A stretch of 64,000 nt of DNA from Lepeophtheirus salmonis (GCF_016086655.4 NC_052133.2:49716383-49780382); one strand, 5' to 3'. Shown: positions 11,424 to 23,357, numbered from the stretch's first letter. Notes: generated by a model not told the origin, from the sequence alone. Numbers and translations: made by a program.

Positions 11424-13013
11424 ATGTACGCCACTCCTATCACCAAGGATGCGAGGCTATCTGATCAAACGTCTGAATTGTCGCTCACGTCTTCTTCTCG
11501 GATGAGGCCGAGTCGTTTGGGGAAATTGCGGAATCTTGGAGTAAGTGGCCTTGATTCATTCCTGGGGGGAATTTGACATTGTTTCTCTCTTGATTTCTCA
11601 TTAGGCTCCCCAGAGGCATGCTCGCAACTGGAACGAGAACGGAACGGAGTCATCCACTGAGGCCCCTCTTCGCCGTATGGGATCCGCTCATTTATTCAGC
11701 GCTGTAGGAAATATTTACTAATTACTCATTCATCTTTTTTTTTTTTTTCATTTCTTGTGTTTCCCGAATTTGAATTTCTTTTATTTATTTTTGTACATTA
11801 TTCCATTTCATTCTCTTATTCTCTTTACTAGAAAAACCTTTGCCAAATAAATGAAGATGACACAAACCAGGAGGATCCATCCAGATCCCCACACATTAGT
11901 GGGAGTAGCAAAAGTTGCACAACTACTTCTCAACCCATTTCTCAGCCTAAGTGTGAAATAATGACACAGGACGAAAATCACGAACATATCCCTCCATTCA
12001 GACACTCAAAAGAGAATAAAGTGAAGGAAAAAGAAAGTACGGATTCTATCTTTTTAGACATCAAGAGTCCTCATAAACTACTAACAGTAAATAATAAAAT
12101 GTATAAACCCCTTAAAGTGCTGGGTAAAGGAGGATCAAGTCAAGTGTTGGAAGTCATTGACACACAGGGTTCCTTAAGAGCTGTAAAAGTTGTTGACATG
12201 TGTGGCAATGATGATGAAATTAAAAATAGTTTTTTAAATGAAATCAAAGTCCTTGAGAAGCTCCAATGCTACAATAGAGTGATTAAGATGTATGACTACC
12301 AATACTGCAAACAAGAAGCAAAACTCTACGTTGTAATGGAAAAGGGAGAAACGGATCTTGGCTCCATACTTAGGAATGAGCTGTCAGACACTAAAATAAA
12401 ATTCTATTGGGAGGAAATGCTGAATGTTGTTAAGATCATTCACGAAGCAGGAATTATTCATAGTGATCTCAAACCCGCCAACTTTTTATTAGTTTCAGGA
12501 ATGCTCAAAATAATCGATTTTGGTATCTCCACATCAATACAAAGTGATCATACAAGTGTAATTACGAATAGTCTTGGTGGAACATGTAATTTTATGTCCC
12601 CGGAGGCTATACAAGGGATTGATTCGGATGTAGGGAGTCCAAAAGTCAAAATTAGTTTCAAGAGTGATGTTTGGTCATTAGGTTGTATACTTTACTTGAT
12701 GGCCTATGGTAAAACACCTTTCTATGATATTAAAGCTCAATATAAAAAATGCCAGGCCATAGTTGATCCGAATCATAAGATACCTTTTCCTGAACATTCT
12801 AAAGACGGTCGTCTAGTAGGCATCATTTCATCATGCTTAAATCGAGATCCACAACAAAGGCCAACTGTTGATGAATTACTTAGTCATGATTATCTCAAAA
12901 TTGGGAGTTGCTTTATTCATCTTTCTGCCATCGAAGAAATGTGCTCACCAGATACTCGAAGAGGGATTTTAAGAGCGAAAAACAAAATATCTCAAAGTAA
13001 CCTTAATATTTGA
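11424..13013 (+). CDS. TTK: Dual-specificity kinase TTK/Mps1
   Basis: Three exons, 11424-11540, 11605-11703 and 11832-13013, with GT-AG introns of 64 and 128 bp, all phase 0, giving 465 residues. An in-frame TAA at 11391 precedes the first ATG. The kinase domain is about residues 163-427: glycine loop GKGGSSQV (170-), VAIK-type lysine Lys191 in RAVKVV, helix-C Glu209, catalytic HSDLKPANFL with Asp284 (HSD rather than HRD is typical of TTK), DFG at 302-304, SPEAI at 329 onward, and SDVWSLGCILY. Mps1 monitors kinetochore attachment in the spindle assembly checkpoint. At 465 residues it is much shorter than vertebrate TTK (about 857). The region before the kinase shows no obvious TPR, so N-terminal kinetochore targeting must differ or an exon is missed upstream. 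Confidence 0.93.
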
Positions 13014-13084
13014 TTAATCTCCCTGCATTTTAATTCTTCTTGGAACATTTTATGTTTATAAATATATACCCACATATATCTATA

Positions 13085-13118
<34 letters not shown>

Positions 13119-13235
13119 ATAAGTTAATTATACATCCCAGACCATTAATTCTCAAGATCAATTCAAAAGTATCTATCTTATTTATTTATGGACTGTAAAA
13201 TAATTATTTCATTGTAATTGAAGTAGTTGAGATAT
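13014..13235. terminator. Convergent 3' ends of TTK and a small minus-strand gene
   Basis: Only 222 bp separate the two stop codons. It contains AATATA-type words after TTK (near 13060) and a run of about 29 A at 13089-13117. The A-run could be a polymorphic microsatellite. The two 3' UTRs may overlap. Confidence 0.4.
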
Positions 13236-13482
13236 TCATGATTTCTTTTTGCTTCCGGAAGATTGAATCGGAGGATTTTTGTTTTTGACAAGGAGCCATT
13301 CAAGCTTGATAGCATCAATAGCACTTTCCTAAAAAGTGTTGCTTCGGGTTTAGCTTCTACATATTACGACAAATCAACTTTGTTCAAAGTTAACTTACCT
13401 GATGAGTAATGACGAAATCTATGTCACATTTGACAGGGTTCTTTAGAATTTTTGAATGATAATTATTATCAGAGCTAGACAT
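13236..13482 (-). CDS. Small two-exon gene, 58 residues, family not recognised
   Basis: Exon 1 is 13482-13399 and exon 2 is 13328-13236, joined by a 70-bp intron with a good donor (CAG|GTAAGT) and acceptor (CACTTTTTAG|G) in phase 0. The product starts MSSSDNNYHSKILKNP, has a central stretch CDIDFVITHQESAIDAIKLEW and ends in a basic GSKKKS tail. Correct splice signals in frame on both sides and a hydrophilic, protein-like composition support a real gene. It is convergent with TTK. No signal peptide or membrane segment is seen. I do not recognise a family and assign no function. Confidence 0.55.
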
Positions 13483-14403
13483 GATTTTTTAACGTGATTT
13501 ATGCAGTACTTGTATGGTTACCATGACAATAAGTCAACAACATGTACTAAGTACCTACTACTTGCAAATACATATGTATATCGCAACATTTTAATACTTC
13601 TTATTGATTAATTATTGTACTCTTGTAGTTATGACATTCTTCGTTATTATGAGAGATCTAGGTCATTTTAATGCCTCCTATGGATTAATCATGGATACAT
13701 AGTACTAGTATGAAAGAACACCTCAATTAGTTCGTCACAATTGCAACGTTGTGGAAATTAGCTTGTAATAAAATATATTCTGGAAAAGTAGATTTTACGA
13801 GAATACATTTGAGTGACTATTATTCCTACGAAATGTATTTCCCTAATTCCGCTTTTGTGATCTGCAATCGAAGAAAAATCATTTCTTTCAGCATTATGTA
13901 AATTTTATAGTTATCTTGAGGTAGATAATTATGACTCGAGTCCATTTTTTGAAGACTTGCAACTCAACTTGATCACACAGAGACTCGATACATGACTCAA
14001 AAGTCGTTTCAATTTTTTTCACTGGATATACTCAAACTGGACTATATGAAAATATTCAGACTTGGACTTGTGAGCAAAGACATGAGACGCGACTTGAACT
14101 TGCAGTATAATGACTTTTCCCCCACCTCTGTAATGAACTAATTCATAATGTCGTTAATAAGTTGATATCTTACTTGTAAGCCCAAGGCTTTGTTTCTAAA
14201 AAATCATTCTCGAATATTGTTTTTTTTCTCAGAGGTTATCAAATGTGCATGATTTGCAAACCATATAAAAAGTTGAAATGAAGTCGACCGTCACATTGTT
14301 TTATTCTTCATTAGATAATAAGAACAAAATTGGGCTACGCATCATTTTTTCTTTATAAAAGGATCTTTCAGTTACTTAATTTATTCATGTTTATCATGAA
14401 TTT
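13483..14403. repeat. Intergenic with a GAGTC-rich dispersed repeat
   Basis: No gene is seen. About 13930-14132 consists of repeated ACTCGAGTCC, AAGTC and GACTTG words, ending CCCCCACCTCTG. Related copies lie at about 26880-27342 (ending CCACCCCTG) and 51080-51240. The CAGRGGTGG-type edge resembles hAT termini. Confidence 0.5.
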
Positions 14404-15160
14404 ACAAGGTTGTGGCCGGTTCAGGGGTTCTGTCGGTCCCGGTTCTTTCATTTCAACGGTTTCGATCTAGGATCAGCTTTATCGGTTTTGGTCTAGGATC
14501 AGCTTTATCTTTCTCAATTTTTTTATACAGACGCAGTTTGATAACAGGCACATAAAACAAAGGGAGTCGCTAGAAAATTCGGGCCCAGGAAATTATATTA
14601 TATACAAAGAGGGCCACAGCTACCTTCTACGCAGAGTGCGTAGAGCACCAAGTTCCAGCATAGACCCCGAAAGGCAGGAAGATGGAGAATTGAGGAATGT
14701 TTACAGTCTCCACAAACATAGTATATATTGTTCGTATAAAGGGCATAGTAAAGTTTTGGACCCTTGCTTAAAAAAATATTATAGTTGTCATATTGTAGGC
14801 CCTCGACAAGCTTGGTAGCGAACATGGATCCATAATCTACCCCCCTCCCTCTTTTATTTACAGCATCTGGTACCTAAAATCACTTTTCGAGATCTTTATG
14901 GAGCCTTCAGCATTTTGGAACTCAGATACAACTGTATCAACATGAAGACGTAAAAAATCATTGGAAAACGCTGCCATTGCATAACAAAAACTCTGCAAAT
15001 TGACTTATTGATTAAAGATAATTTATTTTTTATAACATATTTTGTATTTTCTATATAGGAACAAAAGCACAAGGACCGTGACCGATAAGCAATATAATGC
15101 AGTCTCAGCTCTAGTGGTTCAATAGCCGGAACCGCTAGACCGATAAGGACACAACCTTGT
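14404..15160. mobile_element. MITE with ACAAGGTTGTG inverted ends
   Basis: The left end ACAAGGTTGTGGCC is matched on the right by GGACACAACCTTGT. Both ends continue into GGTTC, CCGGT and CGGTC-rich sequence (CGATCTAGGATCAGC repeated near 14463 and 14493; CCGATAAG near 15083 and 15140). The roughly 757-bp interior has no clear coding. The ends are reminiscent of family D but distinct. Confidence 0.6.
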
Positions 15161-16060
15161 CCAGTTATTATTAGTTTGAGGCATTGAATAAATTAGAGAC
15201 TTTTTATCAATCTAAAGGATTTTGTCAGATTTTAAATCTCTCTAGATTTATAAATATCATATGTATTTGAGTGAATGACAAATGAATACCTATTAATTAA
15301 TCATTTAAGCATGGGTTATCCTGTGAATAATTCACAATTAATAATACGATATTAATTTACAGGGTGACAACTATAGAGAAAGAAAGAAAATTATTTCTTT
15401 ATGGTGACAACCAATCGGGCCTTGACCTGGTAGTCACCTCTAAAAAAAAAGGAATTTACGTTAAAGTATCACTAAGATACAATTCAAACCGAATCAAAAT
15501 CCCCTAATTATGACACAGTAATTGAGTAAAGGTGTAACATTTTGCTCCGGTCTTACCTAGTTGCTAGACAGTGGGAAAAACATATTATTCTAATTAAATA
15601 CAATTACATAGGTATTATTATCGATAGTGTTGTGTCAGTCCTTATTTATTCAGTCAAGTCTTAGACCGGTCTTTAAGACTGTCGGTCCTTCGGACTGTCA
15701 GTACTACAACTGATTAAAAGAAAGAGAAAATAAAGTTAATTGAAGTCATCAAGGACCAAACTTTATAATTATTAGTTGTAGGACTCAACTGGACGGAACT
15801 TCAGTCTTAAATCTTCAATAAGGACGAACACAACCCTAATTGTCAATAGCGACCGATACAGTTGACTACACACGTTCACGGTACAAGACACAAAAATGTT
15901 GGTATCTTTGAAGAGGAGAAGTGCGTCATAATTGATGAATGGACTAGAGTAGTGACGTCAAAAAAACCTGCAAAACATTGAAACTTGTCACACTTAATAT
16001 ATTTCTGATATTCTTTTCTATCAATTGATATTTTGAGGGACATCCCCGCTTCCCTTCAAA
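15161..16060. other. Intergenic upstream of SLC38A10
   Basis: Apart from the family D element, the stretch is AT-rich with nothing recognised. The last 220 bp before 16061 should contain the SLC38A10 promoter. No core motif is clear. Confidence 0.4.
15627..15836. mobile_element. Family D MITE, copy 2
   Basis: Starts GTGTTGTGTCAGTCCTTATTT and ends AATAAGGACGAACACAACCC, with TA just outside each end (15625-15626, 15837-15838). The interior contains the palindromic GGTCCTTCGGACTGTCAGTAC and ACAACTGATTAAA words shared with the copies near 35.5, 44.6 and 47.8 kb. Length is 210 bp. Confidence 0.78.
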
Positions 16061-18040
16061 ATGTCCTTTAATTATGTTATTACTATTGCTAATAGCATAA
16101 TTGGTGTATCCATTCTTGCAATGCCCTTTTGCTTTAAAGAGGTCAGTAATTTTCATTTCTCAAATTCATTTATAAATTCGGATTCAACCTTAAGTAGATT
16201 TGTTATATCTTATATGCCTTTTTACGATCCATTTTCTATCTATGTTTTCAGTGTGGAATTCTACTGGCAAGTCTCCTACTGATCTCAGCTGGAATTATGG
16301 TCAAAATTGTTTGCCATTTAATGCTCAAATCAGCCTTAATTGCTCGAAGAAACAATTATGAGATATTAGCATTCCATACTTTCGGGTACAGCGGTAAAAT
16401 CGCCGTTGAAATTTGCATGATTGGTTTTATGATGGGTACCTGTGTGGCATTCTTTGTCGTTATGGGAGATTTGGGTCCTCCTATAGCCTCTGTTATTACG
16501 GGGCTCCAAAATAATTCGAATTTAAGAGTTGGGGTATTAATCGGTGAGTAATTTCTTGAATGGTTCGATATTCAATTATTTAATCGATCGAATCTCTTAT
16601 CCGACATATAGTTTTGGGTCTATGTGTGGCTCTGCCCCTTGCATTACTCCGTAATGTAGGTAGTTTATCAGGAATTTGTGTCGTGTCCGTTTCATTTTAC
16701 GCTTCAGTGTTATGTCACATATTGTTTTCTGCATCTGGAAAACTTATGGATGCTTTAACCTCTGACAACCTTAATTATTGGAGACCTGCTGGAATTCTTC
16801 AATGCTTTCCCATCTTTATTATGGCACTTTCTTGTCAACCGTAGTTATAATATTAGCTAATTAATTCCGTATAATATCTAATGACATTTTCTTTTTTATT
16901 CCTTTCTTTACAGACAAGTATTTGAAATTTACGACTCTCTTCCAGATCCGAATATTTATACAATGTACTCCATAATTAGTAGTGCTGTCAACCTTTGTAC
17001 CATAGTTTATATTTGTTTTGGATTTTTTGGATATATAATGTTCTACACTCAAGAAATTGGAGGTTTGTGTAGCAATGAAACCTTTACAGTTATATTTATT
17101 TTAAATTATTTAGGAAACATTCTTGTAGAATTTGATCCCTCAATTACCGTTGAATTAATCAAACTTGGATTTGTATTATCTATTGCTGTCAGCTTCCCTT
17201 TGGTCATATTTCCATGCCGAACAGCCCTTCATTCATTGCTTTACAAAAAGGTGAATGATGGAGTAAAAATTAATTAATATAATAATTTATCCAATTTCAT
17301 TTTAGACCCATTCACTGACGTCGAGCGATTCGCCCAATGGATTCATTCCATATGATAGATTCAATAAAATAACATTTTTTATTGTAATTTGTACTCTATT
17401 TATCGGAATTCTCATTCCGGATATTGAATTGGTTCTAGGGCTCATAGGATCAACAATTGGTTCCGTCATAAACATAATCATTCCCGCCTTAATATTTTTA
17501 AAATTGACAACTATAGACAATACTGAGCGTATCAGTGCTAAATTCATCGCTGTCATTGGCGTCTCCTTAATGATATTTGGATCATACGGCAATTTGTTTA
17601 TGGTTAAGAGTCCGGAGATATCACATGGTGAATTAAAAGTTGCTAAAAATTTGAATGCCATAGATCCTCAGAATAGTCCTACCTTAAAAGGTTAGAAATA
17701 TTCCCCTTTTAAATAATAATTATATTGCTAATTATTCACAGATCTCTCAAATCTTGTTCCATCCATTGCTAATAATCTGGAAGTGGCTATTAAAAAGAAT
17801 GCAAGTCTTGAGGAAACAGTGAAGCCTCTAATCCATAAAAATTTAACAGCTCAGGTAAAAAAGATTTCAAACAATGATAATACTAATAAAGATACAAAAA
17901 TTGTTAAAGAAGAAGAACAAGAAGTTGAAGCTGTAGCACCTTCCGAATCCAAGGCCAAAGTTAATGTGAAGTCCACATTCAAATCTAAAGTTAATAAATC
18001 AATAAAAACTAAAGTTGTCATTCCGAAAAAAGAAAATTAG
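16061..18040 (+). CDS. SLC38A10: SLC38A10-type amino acid transporter
   Basis: Six exons: 16061-16141, 16252-16543, 16612-16840, 16914-17250, 17306-17690 and 17742-18040. All are GT-AG with consistent phases, giving 540 residues. N-terminal IANSIIGVSILAMPFCFKECGILL is the hallmark of the AAAP/SLC38 fold. Further family signatures are AFHTFGYSGK, MIGFMMGTCVAFFVVMGDLG, SCQPQVFEIYDSL, GFFGYIMF, FPLVIFPCRTAL and GILIPDIELVLGLIGSTIGS. About ten or eleven membrane helices precede a soluble Lys/Glu-rich tail, which is typical of SLC38A10 but shorter here. The family moves neutral amino acids such as glutamine. Positions 17063-17113 (51 nt) look like an unspliced in-frame intron (GTTTGT..TTTAG); removing it gives 523 residues and restores the homology EIGGNILVEF. 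Confidence 0.93.
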
Positions 18041-18649
18041 GCGTTTAAAATTATGATTATAGATTTTTTATTTTTATTGTGTGATAGTATATTTATGTAT
18101 ACAAAAATATAAATTGTAAAAAAAAAGAGAATCTTTTTATTTGATGCTTAAATCTCACGCAAATTGCGTGGAACTCCCGCATTTCCAATGAGGCATGAGC
18201 CTTGTTTACTTATATTAGTTTCTATGCAAAGCGACGGAGAGTAACGCCGTCTTGCGGCAAAATAAATCAACTCCTTGAATGATAGTATTATTATTTAATA
18301 TAAAATATAGGTGCATGATACTCACATAGAAGGTGCTGAGAAAATTCTTCTCAGTATGCACAATTGTTTATTAATAAGATTCAGACTGTCACACTACTTT
18401 GCGAATAATTTAAACTTTTAGTTGGCTCATGCCCCCTAATCTCATGCCACATAATGCATATGTCACGCATCATCAATTAAAAAAAGTTAAAGATTGCTGA
18501 TTTACCGTTAAAGAATCTGAACGCTTACTAATTCATTAGTTAATGAGGTTGACTAATTGAAATTAATTCATTTTTGGATATATTAAAGCATAAACAATTA
18601 GTTACAAAACAGAATAAACTGGAGTTCTCTAGCTTACGTACAAGTCGAG
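18041..18649. other. 3' flank of SLC38A10 and intergenic
   Basis: SLC38A10 3' UTR probably ends near 18105-18125 (AATATAAATTGT then an A-run). Beyond this the sequence includes a GACGGAGAGTAACGCCGTCTTGCGG word near 18232 that resembles other dispersed repeats, but no gene. Confidence 0.4.
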
Positions 18650-19105
18650 AAAATGATTCTCGAACGTGATCGAAGAATTTCCATTTGCGTACTCCAAGCA
18701 GTTTGGCGTCTCCAGAATCGTCGTCTATGCCGTCAACAAGTTCGAAACGTTGGACAGGGAGAAGTTCATGAGGGCCCATACAAGAGATCTCGGGGTTTCA
18801 CACCAGGCTGTCCAGGTAGCTATAAAAAAGTGGGTGTAAAGTAGCTTTATGAGGGTGGAGAGGCCACTTTTGACACCAGAAATGAAAGAAATCTATCTGT
18901 TTTGTTGCAAGACTTTTTTAAGCTCCATTTTCGCCCCCTAACGCCCTGATGCCAACCCTTTGACTACACCTTTTGGTATATGTCGAGGGAAAGACTTGTA
19001 GTGTCGTCATCGAAACAATGAGGTCTGAAAGCCACTACCAGCCAGTATTAATTTTGTTGAAATTCTGAAGATTAAAATTCAAAGTTTTCAGATTTTAATG
19101 GACCA
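18650..19105 (+). pseudogene. Tc1/mariner transposase relic, internally deleted
   Basis: One frame reads FGVSRIVVYAVNKFETLDR then TRDLGVSHQAVQVAIKKW, a helix-turn-helix recognition region. This jumps to PEMKEI and then to a frame with QPFDYTFWY, the decayed form of the NPLDYTFW catalytic-D block. Stops and frameshifts are frequent. Sequence near 19083-19093 (CAGATTTTAATGGACCA) matches the reverse of GGTCCATTAAAATCCGAA at about 53666, suggesting shared ends. Confidence 0.65.
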
Positions 19106-19280
19106 CTCGATATAGTGTAAATTTTAAAGAATGTTAGCTGTCATAACGTTTCATCAGATAGCTGCAAGCAGCCGTTAGATAGGCTGGAATTACTCCAAAT
19201 GTCAATCTTTAATTATTCTCCGAGTCCAACAAGGACAACTCAACTAAGGAACAATAAGTCATTGTTACTCCCCGTCTTTC

Positions 19281-19846
19281 ATTAAAGCATTAAACCAAGT
19301 AGCGCATCGAAGGCTATCGTCATTATAAGCAAAAATTAATATATTGGTGAAAATTTACTTTTTTTGTCCGCTAGAGGTATTATTATTTCAAGTATTTTGG
19401 TGAATCATTTCCTGTTCTCTCGTGAATGAGTCAAGTACTGTACTGTTTTTAATTTTATTTACTTCATTATTCATATACTTTTTGATTGAATAATTATGGA
19501 AAGGGAAATATGATTCAAAATGATTTTCACATACATTAGTAGGTTTCTAATTAGGAAGATACTTAAGATTTGATATCCATTTTTCTTGCGACTTTTTTTG
19601 GATTTTGGGTAATGGAAACTTTAAAAAAGTGAACGTTTCCTTCAAGCTTTTGGAAATTTGAAAGACGAGAAAAAAAGATATACTTATCATTACTTATTCA
19701 AACTTATTAATACTTCGTACAATAAATAAGTGAGTGACGTGGTAGAAAAGCGACATCTTGCGAAAATATTATGACAAATATTGATCATACTATTTCTTCA
19801 GGCTAACAGTGCTGGATGCGTTACTTGGTTTAATGCTTTAGTTTTT
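19281..19846. mobile_element. MITE with AAAGCATTAAACCAAGTA inverted ends
   Basis: The left arm at about 19283-19310 reads AAAGCATTAAACCAAGTAGCGCATC. The inverse occurs at 19818-19844 (GATGCGTTACTTGGTTTAATGCTTT). The arms continue with weaker similarity. The body (about 560 bp) is non-coding. The superfamily is unassigned because no target duplication is clear. Confidence 0.65.
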
Positions 19847-20939
19847 CATGAGCACACCCATTAGTTAATACGTTATATTTAGATGTGATGTCTTCAATAA
19901 TTAAACAATAATGATAACAGCTTTGGAAAAATAAAAGACCCTTTTCATATTGTCAACGAGAAAAAGCCGTTCCCGCTTTCTATGGCATATTTTATACACC
20001 TCTTGTAATGTAGTACAAAAATTTTGTGCACTGTTATTAACATATGTTTTAAAAAGACATTAATAGACCTCACTCCTGTTCAAAATGCTGATTAAAATAG
20101 TGTACAATTATCTACGTATCATCAATGATAATATGATACATTTGGAACAAGGACAACTAAAGAGATGTTCTTGATTTTTCAAAAAACATAAATACCACAT
20201 ACATCCCTCCAATAAAAAAACAATTTAGTAATCTATCAGGTTGTTAACTTTATTTTATCACGCAACTTTTCATAGGAAAAGAAATAGGGGAAAAGGTCCT
20301 AAAACAGTTATTAATTAGCCAATTCTTCCGAACTATAGAATTATTATTCAATAATTGTTGAGAATTGTTCAGAGCTTAACAAAAACTAATTCTAATTCAT
20401 CTTGATTCAGAACACTGATTGGAGAAAAAGAAGTAGAAACATCTACATCATTGCTTTCCAAAAGCGAGTGTTTTCTGACATAAATCTTAGATTGAATACC
20501 ACAATGAGTAAATCAAGGATCTCCTAGCTGTTATAAATTATGAATACTTTTAACATTTTAGAACAAAAGGTCCTTTTCTAGGAATTCTTTGTTTCTTTCT
20601 AAATTATTTTTCAAATCATAATAATATAAAAAATGTATCAACTACAAGTCCTCTAAAATCGGGTTCTTTTTTTTAAAAACTCCCAATACATTTTTTCATA
20701 TTAGGAAAGGATACTTTAAAAAATATAGTACTTATTTGAAATTTGGAGACATACTACAAGAAATATTCATTTTTATTCTAGGTATTCATTGAAATTGAGT
20801 AACTATACATCGTAGTTTTTACCTCAAAACTACTAGACTCTAAATTTTCTGAAGGCCAACAATAATTGGGGCAATGTTTTGCTCTTTTCTGATTAAAAAA
20901 ATTGACCTTTGATGCCACTGTGAATAAGTAGAACAGGCG
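19847..20939. repeat. Intergenic with a dispersed repeat (family K)
   Basis: No gene is seen. The block at about 20240-20470 (TTGTTAACTTTATTTTATC, GCCAATTCTTCCGAACTATAGAATTATTATTCAATA, TTAACAAAAACTAATTCTA) recurs at about 62660-62940. Parts are found near 33430-33560, 40550-40680 and 43480-43870. It carries no coding sequence. Confidence 0.5.
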
Positions 20940-21573
20940 TTACATCACAACCAAACATTCAGAAAATGTCTCAGCTTCAGTGAGACATGTCTTCAGAACG
21001 AAACTTCCAGTAGCCAGTACATGCGAAGTTTGCCCTCCAATTTTTGTGAAGAGGAAGGAGTGGCTTAATGGAGATGTTTTCATTGAACTTCTGGATAAGA
21101 AGTGTAACCTTGAGACAGAGAAAAGTTTTGGGATAACTTTATTTTTATTCAAGGCATAACTCCATGTCATTGAGCAGCTAAGACCTAGTCCTTCCTGAAA
21201 AACAACTTTCCAGAATTTTGAGACCTCAATATGTGGTCGCCCTTCTCTCCAGACGCAAACCCCTTGGACTACTCTATCTGGAGGAGAGGGTGGGTGCTAC
21301 TTATCACAGGAGTGTCCTGTCTCTACAGGATACCATCAAGAAAGAGTGGACTAAGCTCGTGTTTGACTACATAATCAAGGTCTGCATGGGATTTAGGACT
21401 CATATTGAGGCATTTATTAGAGCGGAGGGCTCATATACTGAATAAAAGTTGTGCCGAGCACTATTTTCAGATGATTTTGTAAAATAAATGTCCTCACAAA
21501 ATCTCTTGTTTGAATTTTACTCTTGAAAAATTGGAAAAAATTTAATGTGTACCACTAGATAAGATCAACCCTG
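20940..21573 (+). pseudogene. Tc1/mariner transposase relic, 3' half
   Basis: The frame from about 20965 reads SVRHVFRTKLPVAS then KRKEWLNGDVFIELLDKK, the central region before the second catalytic Asp. After frameshifts another frame gives RVGATYHRSVLSLQDTIKKEW and GSYTE at the end, the C-terminal tail of this transposase type. The catalytic PDxNP block is broken (QTQTPWTTL). The right boundary ATCAACCCTG followed by TA near 21572-21575 looks like a mariner end. Confidence 0.65.
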
Positions 21574-22640
21574 TATAAGGTCTTCCCTCCATCTGATAAG
21601 TACTACTACTTGAAAGTTATTGGAAAGGGGCTGGGCTCCTTGTTCCGTAGTGATTACGACTCTCAATGTATAATTGTATTTAATGCCACCGGTCAATTTG
21701 CTTGATGAAAATATTACAACATACTTCCGAAAACAATTTGGGATTAATTTCAAATACTTTATCGGTAAATTGGAAACTTGGCCAATATCAGTGATGAAAA
21801 TCTGTTGTATTTTTTAGGTGGCCCATTTTTCTTTTTTTTTTAAATTGGTAGTTGAAGAATGAATTCTCTTTTCTTTAGAAGTTGTCATGTCATTACTATT
21901 TAATTCCTGAATGGTGAACATCCTTTCCTTTATATTCAAAACCTGATTGAACATCCGTGTGTGCTCATAAAAGACGGAGCGTAACCCTGAGGATTTGTTG
22001 GAGAGTTATAATTGTAAGTCCTTCTTGGACTCAGAGTAGAATTGGGGATCGACATTGGAGTAATTCTTGCAAATGTCCTCGTTTGTATCCTTTTCTCCTT
22101 CCTCTCTTAACACAGCTGATTGTAGCTGATCTAATGAAACATCTTGTGCATTATTATTTATCTCCTTCAAAACATAGTTCAAATTGTCAGAGTTACCATG
22201 TTCATTTTTTTTTTTTAACTTGACCATTCAATACTGGATTTTCATCACTCGTCAATATTTTTTCTTCTTAATGATTAGACCCCTTCGGTACTGGCGAGCA
22301 TTACAATATATTCATTGTTATGAATTTAAAAAAAATCGTCTTATAAACTTCAAATAAAATACCCACTTACCAAATAACACAAAAATTGCCAAATCGAAAT
22401 CTGCAAAGAAAATTGGAATTTTTTTTTACACTATTTTTGCAAAAAAAGTATTAAATTGCATTTATTGAAGTTGTAAAGAGAAACAGAAACATACCAAGAT
22501 TTTTTTTCGTACTTGTAAAAAAAAATGAAAAAAATATGGAGAATAATGTCATTGAAAAAATAACCCTCGATAACTTGTTAATTTTTGCAAATATTGCAAA
22601 AAATATTGAATAAAATCCTCTGTACATTAATAATACAGTA
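21574..22640. repeat. Dispersed coding-like fragment on the minus strand, otherwise intergenic
   Basis: About 21810-22230, read on minus, gives KKKNEHGNSDNLNYVLKEIN, DTNEDICKNYSNVDPQF and, past a stop, KSSGLRSVFYEHTRMFNQVL. A related stretch lies at about 53460-53660, with a shorter match near 33030-33110. Repetition and stops suggest a decayed transposon protein rather than a host gene. The family is not recognised. Confidence 0.4.
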
Positions 22641-23015
22641 TGTCAATTGCTAGGGGTTCGAATTTGATATCCAAAATACATTTTTTTATAGCATTTATTC
22701 TTAAAAATTGAAAATTGACGTTTGAGGAAAAAAAAAGAGAAAAAAAAAATTGAAAAAATAGAAAACTTTTTCAGAAGATGACAGATATTTAAGTTACACA
22801 TCAATTTGTCAAATTTATATGCAAACGAATATCTACGCAAATTTCTACAAACTTTATTTCATTTAACTATCCAATATTTCATTGGTAGTTTTTTTTTTGT
22901 ACCTGAAAAAAAACCGAATTTGCATTTTTTTCTTTTTTTGCCCATAACTTTTTTAATTTTGAATAAATTTAGAAAACAGTTTTTGTGTTTTGGCTATAAA
23001 ATAAGACCCCTTATA
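22641..23015. repeat. Imperfect inverted repeat (hairpin-forming)
   Basis: The arm at about 22650-22730 (AGGGGTTCGAATTTGATATCCAAAATAC...) is matched inverted at about 22930-23010 (GTTTTTGTGTTTTGGCTATAAAATAAGACCCCT), both AT-rich and separated by about 200 bp. It could be a foldback element. Similarity is by eye and partial. Confidence 0.4.
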
Positions 23016-23357
23016 TACCCCCAAAAAAAAAAAAAATAAAAAATAATAATAATAATTTAAAAAAAAATCAGCCTCCGTCAAGATTAGGTTCATTAGATGT
23101 ACCTATGAAATGTTTCAGCTTCCTTGGGTCCAACAGTGTGGGCACCCATAAAGGAAATACACACACACAAACTGTATTATATATATATATAGATAAATGA
23201 ATTGAATAAATCTTATGCAGTCAAATCCGTACTAGAACTAAATTTAGATATCATTTTTATTGATTTGATTCATAGTTATAATTGGGTGTTTTCATGTGAC
23301 GTCCGCATTGTTGATGTTGGCCATCTTGGGACACTTTTTTTATAAGATTGAATTAAA
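23016..23357. other. Intergenic, low complexity
   Basis: A-rich and AATAATAAT tracts, then a region whose TTGATGTTGGCCATCTTGGGAC recurs near 33624 (GGATGTTGGCCATTTGA). No gene before the THAP-like start at 23358. Confidence 0.4.

Noticed and set aside
17302..17661. 119-residue minus frame over SLC38A10
   Set aside because: It lies antisense to well-conserved SLC38A10 exon 5.
22640..22665. GGTTCGAATT word as a possible tRNA B box
   Set aside because: No A box, acceptor pairing or cloverleaf around it. The same holds for AGTTCGAGTCC at 26947. No tRNA or rRNA genes were found.
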